DNA of 11,221 nt. Source: DASSWG01 sp035704905 (GTDB lineage: Bacteria; Bacteroidota; Bacteroidia; Flavobacteriales; Flavobacteriaceae). The notes beneath the pieces are model-generated. The model had not been told where the DNA came from and searched no databases. It worked only from the letters and a program-made list of their open reading frames with translations. The number at the start of each line of letters is the position of its first letter. Within the stretch, counting starts at the first letter, position 1. This document shows positions 5,937 through 11,221 of this stretch, piece by piece. The translations under genes and the position numbers were made by a program. The stretch is from assembly GCA_035704905.1 (NCBI GenBank), contig DASSWN010000035.1, forward strand, positions 1 through 11,221, given 5' to 3'.

Positions 5937-7055
5937 CTATGAATTCAGCATTACCGGCATCACCAGCATAATCACTTTTTCACCTTCATCCAAGCCATCT
6001 GCCGGGGTAAGGATTCCGGCGCGGTTCGGAAGGCTCATTTCCAGCTGGACGTTGTTGGCATTCAAATTGTTCAACATTTCTGTGAGGAAGCGCGAGTTGA
6101 AGCCTATTTCCATATCGTCGCCTTGAAAATCACACGTCAACCGTTCTTCGGCTTTATTGGAAAAATCAATGTCTTCCGCCGATATTTTCAGTTCGGCACC
6201 TGCTATTTTCAATCGGATCTGATGCGTTGTTTTGCTGGAGAAAATTGAAACCCGACGAACCGAATTTAAAAACTGGGTACGGTCGATCACCAATTTATTG
6301 GGGTTTTCGGTAGGAATGACCGCTTCGTAGTTTGGATATTTTCCCTCGATTAAACGGCAAGTCAATTGTGTTTGGTCGAAAGAAAATTTTGCGTTCCATT
6401 CGTTGTATTCGATCAAAACTTCGCTGTCGCTTCCAGCCAAAATCCCACGCAAAAGATTCAGTGGTTTTTTGGGCATGATGAATTCAGCGGCTTCGCTGGC
6501 GGTAACATCTTCACGGGAATATTTTACCAGTTTATGAGCATCTGTAGCAACGAAAGTGAGGTTGTTTTCGGAAAATTGAAAGAAAATTCCGCTCATCACC
6601 GGGCGCAAATCATCGTTTCCGGAAGCAAAAATGGTTTTGTTCACGGCTGTTGATAAAATATCGGCAGGAATCACGGCGCGGCTTGCATCGGTCAATTCCA
6701 CCGCTTTGGGAAAATCTTCCGCGGGAGCATAAGCAAGCGCATATTTTCCGTAATTTGAACTCAGTTCCAAAATATTGTTTTCCACCACCATAAAAGTCAG
6801 CGGCTGTTCCGGAAAGGTTTTTAAGGTTTCGACCAGTAAACGGGCTGGAACGGCAATTTTTCCTTCTGTTTCCGATTCGACTTCCAATTCCGCGGAAATG
6901 GCGGTTTCCAAATCAGATGCGGATACCCGCAAGGTGTTTTGGTTCAATTCAAAAAGAAAATTGTCCAAAATGGGCAAAGTATTATTGTTATTGATGATTC
7001 CGCCCAAAACTTGAAGTTGTTTCAATAGATAGGAACTGGAGACTATAAATTTCAT
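5937..7055 (-). CDS. dnaN: DNA polymerase III beta subunit (sliding clamp)
   Basis: The ring-shaped processivity factor of the replicative polymerase. The 372 residues match the family length and three-fold repeat architecture, about 1-120, 121-245 and 246-372. Recognisable segments are LPILDNFLFEL and the ARLLVETLKTFP stretch in domain 1; GNDDLRPVMSGIFFQF and FVATDAHKLVKY in domain 2; and CRLIEGKYPNYEAVIP, FNSRFLTEMLNNL and the C-terminal LVMPVML strand in domain 3, which forms part of the client-binding pocket. The ATG at 7053-7055 gives the standard MKFIVSSSYLLKQL start. A -7 box lies 29 bases upstream. It stands next to gldG rather than to dnaA or recF here. There is nothing abnormal in the protein. 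Confidence 0.98.
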   Translation of the reverse strand: MKFIVSSSYLLKQLQVLGGIINNNNTLPILDNFLFELNQNTLRVSASDLETAISAELEVESETEGKIAVPARLLVETLKTFPEQPLTFMVVENNILELSSNYGKYALAYAPAEDFPKAVELTDASRAVIPADILSTAVNKTIFASGNDDLRPVMSGIFFQFSENNLTFVATDAHKLVKYSREDVTASEAAEFIMPKKPLNLLRGILAGSDSEVLIEYNEWNAKFSFDQTQLTCRLIEGKYPNYEAVIPTENPNKLVIDRTQFLNSVRRVSIFSSKTTHQIRLKIAGAELKISAEDIDFSNKAEERLTCDFQGDDMEIGFNSRFLTEMLNNLNANNVQLEMSLPNRAGILTPADGLDEGEKVIMLVMPVMLNS

Positions 7056-7084
7056 CGTTGCTTGCTGTTTGTGTTATTGGATTA

Positions 7085-7092
7085 CAAATATA
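7085..7092 (-). promoter_or_regulatory. -7 box for dnaN
   Basis: On the - strand TATATTTG matches TAnnTTTG and is 29 bases before the dnaN ATG, which would leave a leader of about 20-25 bases. I find no convincing TTG at the expected distance upstream. The surrounding 7056-7198 intergenic stretch is A/T-rich and shows no terminator for the upstream gldFG gene. Confidence 0.45.
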
Positions 7093-7198
7093 TTTTAAAT
7101 GTTTGTGGTTCTATTGACTTGCGCTACAAATTTATTAACACCGAAAATCATAAACACTTGATTTGTTGCATATTCGGTTTAAACTTATGAAAAATCAT

Positions 7199-9595
7199 TT
7201 AGGAACTATACTTTTTTCTGCGGAAAAAAGTAAATGTCCAACCAAAAATACCCAACAATACCAGTGGCAACAATAAGTTGATTAGTTGCCATTGCAAACG
7301 TTGGCTTGCGATTTTATCCGAATCCAAAAAAGCGAGTTTCAGTTTCTTGGAACGGATTTTCATTAAGCCCGTGTCGTCCAATAAGTAATTTACCGTATTT
7401 AACAGAAATTCTTTGTTTCCGTACATTGTTCCGGTGTATTGGTCGAAACCTAAAGTTAAAGGTTTTCCGTTTTTGAATTCGTTTTTGATAATGTCGCCAT
7501 CGGAAACAATCACCATTTTGGAAGGTTTCCCCACATCTAAGCTGTTTTTTAAATCAAAAGGTTTAATCCTATTTTTATAGGTGGAAATGAATTTTCCTTC
7601 CAACAAAACAGCAAGGGATTGCGGCCCTTCATTGAACGTTCCAAAATCCGGGGTTTGGCGGATGGACTCCAAACTTATGAACATAGGCGTTCCCTGTGTT
7701 TTCGAATCGGGGGAGCTTTGCAACAGAATAGTCGTTTTCAACGCATTTTGCAGGGTGTCGATGCTGTTTGCAAAATCGAATTTAACCGCACTGATATTAT
7801 TGGTGATCGAATGGTTTTTATCGGAAATCGCCAACGGGGAATAAATCCAAGGAAAAGGTGTTAACTGAAGGTCTTTTCCGCTGCCACTGGCAAGAATGAT
7901 GGGCGCGGATTGCAAACTGCTCACCAAAACCGGATTGATTCGAATCCCTGCTTTGAAAAAGAAGTCGCGTAGGTTCAAATCGGTCGGAAAAGCGAGCGCT
8001 TTTTGGCTTGGGTTCAACAAACTATCTTTGTCCACCGCCACGGTTTCCACAAGCCACAGCATTTTTCCTCCCTGCATCAAATACTGGTCTAGCACATACT
8101 TCTCTTTTTCGGTAAAGGTTTCCGTTGGTTTTGCTTCAATTATCAAATCGAATTTAGAGAGCTCTTCGAGGGTTTTTCGCGGAACCTTTTCAACTGAATC
8201 CAAGGTAAAAGGAGCAATTCGGTAATATTCTTGCAATGTTTTGAAAAAATCGGCAATATTTTTATCGGGCAGTTCCCCATTGCCGCGCATCACAGCAATT
8301 TTCTTGCTGCGTTCATGCACCAATTTGCCAAAAGCATCGGAAAAAGCATACTCCAAATTCTGAATGGAATTATGAACCATTTCTTCATTTGAAGATTGAA
8401 TTTTCTTTTTTAATAAATGAATTTTGGCAGATTTGTTTTGATAGTTCGCCACCGCCCACGGAAAAATAATTCGGGTGCTGACCTTTCCGTTTTCACGAAT
8501 ATTCAGATTTTCGGGTGTCATTCCGGAATTATAAAAATCGGTGGCGATTTCCATGGCTTCGCCGCCTTGCGCCAAAGGATTGACAAATTCATATTTCAAT
8601 TGCGGATTGTAGGCCGCGAATTCTTCCAATATTCGTTTGGTTTCCAATTGCAAGCGTTTGAATTCGGAAGGAAGTTCACCGGTCAAAAAAATCGTAACCA
8701 CCAATGGCGAATCGATTTCTTCCACTATCTCGCGGCTTGCTTCTGATAAGGTATAGCGATTGTCATCTGTCAAATCGAATCGCTGGAAAAAGTAAGCAGA
8801 AAGCACATTTATGACAATGACCATGAAAAAAACGGAAAGGAGCCGTACGGGCTTTTTGTGATTTTGCTTTAAACTCTTTTTCAACGAAACTTTTGTGAAA
8901 AACAGAAAAAGAAAGATGATGCTGATAAAATAGATGAAGTCGCGTGTGTCCAATACGCCGCGGCTTATGCTTTCGTAATGAAAAGCAATCCCCAAATATT
9001 CCAGCCCATAGGTTTGCGAACCGAAAATGCCGATTTCAGAGATACCTTCCAATCCGAAATATACTAGGAAGCAGAGCAAAACCGCCACGAGAAATGCCAC
9101 CAATTGGTTCTCGGAAAGAGTGGAGGAGAACAAGCCGATCGCGGTGTAGCAGCCTCCCAAAAACACTAATCCGAGATAAGAACCGAAGGTTGCGCCAAAA
9201 TCAAAATTTCCTACCGGATCGCCCAGTTGATGGATCGTGAACACATATAAAAAAGTGGGGATCAATGCCAATAGCACCAAAATTAGGTTCCCAAAATATT
9301 TTCCGAGCAGCAGTTGCCACGTCGTAATGGGTTTGGTAAAAAGCAATTCCAAGGTGCCTTGTTTCTTTTCTTCGGAAAAACTGCGCATGCAAATCCCGGG
9401 AATCAGAAAAATAAAAATCCATGGAGCAAGCTGAAAAAACGGAGAAAGATTGGCGAAACCGAAATCGAAAATATTGAAACTCCCCTGAAAAACCCACAGA
9501 AAGAGTCCGTTCACGAGTAAAAAAACGGCGATCACCAAATAGCCGAGAATGGAGGAAAAAAAAGTATTGATCTCTTTTCGGAAAATGGCGAACAT
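7199..9595 (-). CDS. Fused gliding-motility ABC transporter permease GldF + GldG
   Basis: One continuous reading frame of 798 residues. Residues 1 to about 243 are GldF, an ABC-2-type permease: N-terminal FRKEINTFFSSILGYLV, the coupling region RSFSEEKKQGTLELLFTKPIT (71-91) and about six membrane segments. From about 245 the protein is GldG. It begins with a membrane segment (about 251-270) and FDLTDDNRYTLS (273-284), continues with a large extracytoplasmic ABC-transporter-auxiliary domain, and ends with a membrane helix at about 770-790 and a basic tail. In other flavobacteria GldF (about 240 residues) and GldG (about 555-560) are separate adjacent genes that work with the ATPase GldA in gliding. 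The combined length equals the sum, so only the stop between them is missing. No Met is suitably placed at the junction; Met258 lies inside the first GldG helix. gldA is not in the window. A well-formed promoter precedes the gene. Confidence 0.93.
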   Translation of the reverse strand: MFAIFRKEINTFFSSILGYLVIAVFLLVNGLFLWVFQGSFNIFDFGFANLSPFFQLAPWIFIFLIPGICMRSFSEEKKQGTLELLFTKPITTWQLLLGKYFGNLILVLLALIPTFLYVFTIHQLGDPVGNFDFGATFGSYLGLVFLGGCYTAIGLFSSTLSENQLVAFLVAVLLCFLVYFGLEGISEIGIFGSQTYGLEYLGIAFHYESISRGVLDTRDFIYFISIIFLFLFFTKVSLKKSLKQNHKKPVRLLSVFFMVIVINVLSAYFFQRFDLTDDNRYTLSEASREIVEEIDSPLVVTIFLTGELPSEFKRLQLETKRILEEFAAYNPQLKYEFVNPLAQGGEAMEIATDFYNSGMTPENLNIRENGKVSTRIIFPWAVANYQNKSAKIHLLKKKIQSSNEEMVHNSIQNLEYAFSDAFGKLVHERSKKIAVMRGNGELPDKNIADFFKTLQEYYRIAPFTLDSVEKVPRKTLEELSKFDLIIEAKPTETFTEKEKYVLDQYLMQGGKMLWLVETVAVDKDSLLNPSQKALAFPTDLNLRDFFFKAGIRINPVLVSSLQSAPIILASGSGKDLQLTPFPWIYSPLAISDKNHSITNNISAVKFDFANSIDTLQNALKTTILLQSSPDSKTQGTPMFISLESIRQTPDFGTFNEGPQSLAVLLEGKFISTYKNRIKPFDLKNSLDVGKPSKMVIVSDGDIIKNEFKNGKPLTLGFDQYTGTMYGNKEFLLNTVNYLLDDTGLMKIRSKKLKLAFLDSDKIASQRLQWQLINLLLPLVLLGIFGWTFTFFRRKKYSS

Positions 9596-9615
9596 TGCTG
9601 GAAGTTGATTTACCG

Positions 9616-9646
9616 CAAATTTACACTATTCGAATTTTTGCGGCAA
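9616..9646 (-). promoter_or_regulatory. Promoter of gldFG (-33 TTG, -7 TAAATTTG)
   Basis: On the - strand TTG (9644-9646), a 20-base spacer, and TAAATTTG (9616-9623) fit the Bacteroidota consensus well. The -7 box ends 20 bases before the gldFG ATG. The stop codon of the antitoxin-like remnant (9626-9628) falls in the spacer, so this promoter probably belongs to the original gldF upstream region and marks the inner limit of the inserted toxin-antitoxin block. Confidence 0.65.
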
Positions 9647-9847
9647 CCTATTTTTTGGGTAACGGCTTTTCCGAATGTTTCGTGTCCGTTCGGTGCTAAT
9701 TTGCATGTTTTTGCGATTTTTCCACATTCCTCGAAAAGCACTTTCCGTAATTGAATTTTTGACAGCTTTGTCAATGTATTTTTTATGGAGATAATTAATA
9801 AAGTCAACTGCTTCTTGTTGAGCTACAATATTCTTTAGGCGAAACAA
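9626..9847 (-). pseudogene. Antitoxin-like remnant (DUF2281/VapB-like C-terminal part)
   Basis: An open frame of 73 codons without an ATG near its beginning: the first possible start is TTG at 9847 and the first internal Met is residue 41. It contains QQEAVDFINYLHKKY, like the helix of DUF2281-type antitoxins. ESAFRGMWKNRKNMQ followed by RNIRKSRYPK resembles the F-G-M-W-x-D-R-x-D-M...R-x-L-R tail of VapB-like antitoxins. The last residues overlap the gldFG promoter and may not be original. It overlaps the 3' end of the PIN gene by 44 bp and has no toxin gene after it. I read it as the tail of a second, decayed antitoxin. Family assignment is from pattern memory and uncertain. Confidence 0.35.
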
Positions 9848-10223
9848 TTTTTGTGTTTTTATAACTATCTAATGTAAAGTCTTTTGTGTTGCCTGTGATT
9901 AAAAAATCGGCTTTGCAGGTTTCTGCTAGTTCTAAAAATTTATTGTCATCGAGGTCTTTTATAATTTCAACCTTTGATGTGGGGAAATATTCCACGCCCC
10001 GTTTTTCTATGTCCACAAGTAAGGTTTGGGCATTGACGGCAAAATCGGTAAACCTCGCGAATTTTTTTCTATTCAGAACATCAAAATATTCTTTCAAAAC
10101 TTCATAGGAAATACAGAGCTCGATATTATCGTTGGAAAAAAGCTCAATTAGGATTTGGAAAGGATAGCCTCGTTGAATTAACGAAGAAACAAGAACATTG
10201 GTATCAATTATGATTTTGTGCAT
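9804..10223 (-). CDS. PIN-domain toxin of a toxin-antitoxin pair
   Basis: A 139-residue protein of the PIN family (COG1569/TIGR00305-like), expected to be a Mg-dependent ribonuclease held inactive by its antitoxin. The fold is shown by MHKIIIDTNVLVSSL (acidic D7), EVLKEYFDVL (E41/E45), LDDNKFLELA (D92/D93) and ADFLITGNTKDF (D106, D115), which supply the acidic metal-binding set. The start at the ATG at 10221-10223 gives the usual MxxIIIDTNV beginning; a longer frame to 10259 adds only a Lys-rich piece inside the antitoxin gene. It overlaps the antitoxin gene by 20 bases, so translation is coupled. The C-terminal tail CSSTRSS after IVSPKEY lies within the remnant frame and may replace the original end. 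Confidence 0.88.
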   Translation of the reverse strand: MHKIIIDTNVLVSSLIQRGYPFQILIELFSNDNIELCISYEVLKEYFDVLNRKKFARFTDFAVNAQTLLVDIEKRGVEYFPTSKVEIIKDLDDNKFLELAETCKADFLITGNTKDFTLDSYKNTKIVSPKEYCSSTRSS

Positions 10224-10434
10224 TCTTCCTGACTGCTTTGACTTCTTCTGAAATTTCATCCATTGTCATTTGGGAAAGTCCATATTTTTCAGCAAGTTCA
10301 ATACTTTCATTTAATCGCTGTTTAGTCAATTCATTTCTGATGATGCCAATTAGGTCGGAAAAAGAAAATTTGTCTGATTTTAATCCGAATTTGTTGAACT
10401 CAACTTCTGATATAGATATGTTTATTGTTCTCAT
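10204..10434 (-). CDS. Antitoxin partner of the PIN-domain toxin
   Basis: A 76-residue protein directly before the PIN toxin gene. The N-terminus MRTINISISEVEFNKFGL looks like a short beta strand/DNA-binding start. The C-terminal half is helical and charged (ELTKQRLNESIELAEKYGL, then MDEISEEVKAVRKNAQ), as in antitoxins that wrap their PIN toxin. I cannot give a named antitoxin family. I place the start at the ATG at 10432-10434: the longer TTG start at 10455 falls in the -7 box of the promoter just upstream. Such antitoxins usually repress their own operon; no operator can be recognised here. Confidence 0.78.
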   Translation of the reverse strand: MRTINISISEVEFNKFGLKSDKFSFSDLIGIIRNELTKQRLNESIELAEKYGLSQMTMDEISEEVKAVRKNAQNHN

Positions 10435-10452
10435 TTTGTCAGTTTGGTATTT

Positions 10453-10482
10453 CAAATTTACGAACTAATTTTGATTTTCCAA
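10453..10482 (-). promoter_or_regulatory. Promoter of the toxin-antitoxin operon (-33 TTG, -7 TAAATTTG)
   Basis: On the - strand TTG (10480-10482), a 19-base spacer and TAAATTTG (10453-10460) fit the consensus. The -7 box is 18 bases before the antitoxin ATG. It has the same -7 octamer as the gldFG promoter. This shows the pair is an independent transcription unit and decides the antitoxin start. Confidence 0.6.
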
Positions 10483-10562
10483 GTTTTTAGCAGTAGGCAT
10501 CCCGAAGAATTTTTAGAATACTGAATATTTAAATGATAATTTTAGATTTTCTTTTCCTTTTT

Positions 10563-10868
10563 TTAAGAAGGTCGGAAAGAGGCCTCTATTTTCCTCACGC
10601 TCCAAGCTTCCGGTTTTTCGGCGAATTTTTTTTTGGTCTCCGCCCAAACACTTTCAAACAATTTTGAATGCCGGTAATTTTCCAGCGCGGCTTCACTTTC
10701 CCAATGACTGTAGGTGAAAAAGATTTGCGGATTGTTTATGTCTTGGTATAATTCCAAAAAAAGGCAACCTTCGAAATTCCGGATAAAGGTTTTTTTCTCT
10801 TGAAAGAGCGATTGGAAATGTGCAATTTCATCTTTTTGAAAAATCATTTTTACAATTCGTATCAACAT
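10563..10868 (-). CDS. Antibiotic biosynthesis monooxygenase (ABM) domain protein
   Basis: A 101-residue single-domain protein of the dimeric alpha-beta barrel (ABM) fold. Evidence is the starting strand MLIRIVKMIF, the helix FQSLFQEKKTFIRNFEGCLFLELY, the strand PQIFFTYSHWESEAALENYRHSKLF with the family's W-x-S/D-x-x-A-L-x-x-Y-R-x-S pattern, and a C-terminal helix. Members include heme-degrading and quinol monooxygenases as well as proteins of unknown role; no catalytic Asn/Trp/His set can be assigned, so the substrate is unknown. The ATG at 10866-10868 shares a base with the TGA of the upstream gene (TGATG), so translation is coupled. A GTG one codon earlier (10869-10871) is possible but less likely. 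Confidence 0.85.
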   Translation of the reverse strand: MLIRIVKMIFQKDEIAHFQSLFQEKKTFIRNFEGCLFLELYQDINNPQIFFTYSHWESEAALENYRHSKLFESVWAETKKKFAEKPEAWSVRKIEASFRPS

Positions 10869-11221
10869 CACAAAAACTTTAGCGTTATGGAATCCATTAA
10901 ATTTAATCCGAAAAGGGTTGAAGCACTGCCCACGGTGTGCGGATTGCTCTTATAAATGGCGAGTTCAATATATCCTGAAGAATTAAAAAGCGCCAATTTT
11001 TTTCCATCTTCTTCACGTTTTTCTTTTGAAAGTTCAAAATTTATGGCCTGACTATAGGTTTCATGGATTTTTTCAAAATTAATCGACCGGGCACTCAGCA
11101 CAAAGTCCCTTCCTTTTCCAACTGTTTCGAAAAACTTTTTGCTGATATTGCTCACCACATTTCCGTAATTATCAATATAAACCACGTGGCCCACGATTTG
11201 GTTTTGTTCGCTGTTCACGTA
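10868..11221 (-). CDS. SAM hydrolase / SAM hydroxide adenosyltransferase (DUF62 family), C-terminal part
   Basis: A partial gene; the 5' part lies beyond the right edge and the frame is open to the last base (Tyr-Val-Asn at the edge). The 117 visible residues match the C-terminal half of the DUF62 family, enzymes hydrolysing S-adenosylmethionine to adenosine and methionine. Visible segments are IVGHVVYIDNYGNVVSNI (with the family's D-x-x-G-N), LFNSSGYIELAIYKSNP (the NS-x-G-Y-x-E-I/L-A-I motif) and a final LFGLNLMDSITLKF strand. The GTG at 11216-11218 is inside the domain and is not a real start. Its stop overlaps the monooxygenase start, so the two form an operon whose promoter is outside the window. 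Confidence 0.9.
   Translation of the reverse strand, partial: YVNSEQNQIVGHVVYIDNYGNVVSNISKKFFETVGKGRDFVLSARSINFEKIHETYSQAINFELSKEKREEDGKKLALFNSSGYIELAIYKSNPHTVGSASTLFGLNLMDSITLKFL

Noticed and set aside
7896..8746. Two frames of about 109 codons on the + strand opposite gldFG
   Set aside because: Both are antisense shadows of a well-supported coding region; the compositions do not look like real proteins.
9610..9807. Alternative small frame on the - strand below the PIN gene
   Set aside because: Same region as the antitoxin-like remnant but with no recognisable motif and running through the gldFG promoter.
10224..10259. Longer N-terminus for the PIN toxin
   Set aside because: It adds a Lys/Gln-rich piece before the canonical MHKIIIDTNV start and lies wholly inside the antitoxin gene.
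10435..10455. Longer N-terminus for the antitoxin from TTG
   Set aside because: The TTG is part of the -7 promoter box, so it would not be in the transcript.

Overview
The window looks like a chromosomal segment of a member of the Flavobacteriaceae (phylum Bacteroidota). The evidence is a gliding-motility GldF/GldG protein, promoters of the Bacteroidota type (TTG, about 19-20 nt, TAnnTTTG), DUF3347 and HMBD copper-efflux proteins of the Bacteroidota kind, moderate to low GC, and start codons that mostly lack Shine-Dalgarno sequences. No species can be named from the sequence alone.

Left part (1 to about 3976, + strand): a copper/silver-type efflux cluster. It holds the 3' end of a CusA/CzcA-like RND pump, a TolC-like outer-membrane channel, a small membrane protein with a C-terminal DUF305 domain, and a CusB-like adaptor with an N-terminal metal-binding HMBD motif and a C-terminal DUF3347 domain. 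A short unidentified ORF follows. Together these would form a tripartite pump moving Cu(I)/Ag(I) out across both membranes. The channel gene carries an in-frame TGA inside its signal peptide, so as written the exported channel cannot be made from its normal ATG.

Middle part (3977 to 7055): core genes. mnmE (tRNA-modifying GTPase, - strand) ends next to the efflux cluster, and its last 18 bp closely match the attachment site used by SGI1-type genomic islands. This makes the left block a candidate integrated island. Divergent from mnmE is a small DUF4870 membrane protein gene, convergent with dnaN (beta sliding clamp, - strand). Three short arrays of degenerate 7-8 bp units occur here: one in frame within mnmE, one in the mnmE/DUF4870 intergenic region as a long imperfect inverted repeat, and one just before the end of dnaN.

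Right part (7199 to 11221, all - strand): a single 798-codon gene fusing gliding-motility ABC permease GldF to GldG, with its own good promoter. Upstream lies a PIN-domain toxin/antitoxin pair, plus what looks like the tail of another antitoxin. Beyond that are an antibiotic-biosynthesis-monooxygenase-fold protein, translationally coupled to the 3' part of a SAM hydrolase (DUF62 family) gene that runs off the right edge. The toxin-antitoxin block has the look of an insertion between the monooxygenase gene and gldFG.

No rRNA, tRNA, CRISPR array, transposase or integrase gene is visible. There is no gene-free stretch above 300 bases. The strongest candidates for something undescribed are the dispersed heptamer arrays, including the one coding for part of the MnmE G domain, and the nonsense codon in the efflux channel signal peptide.
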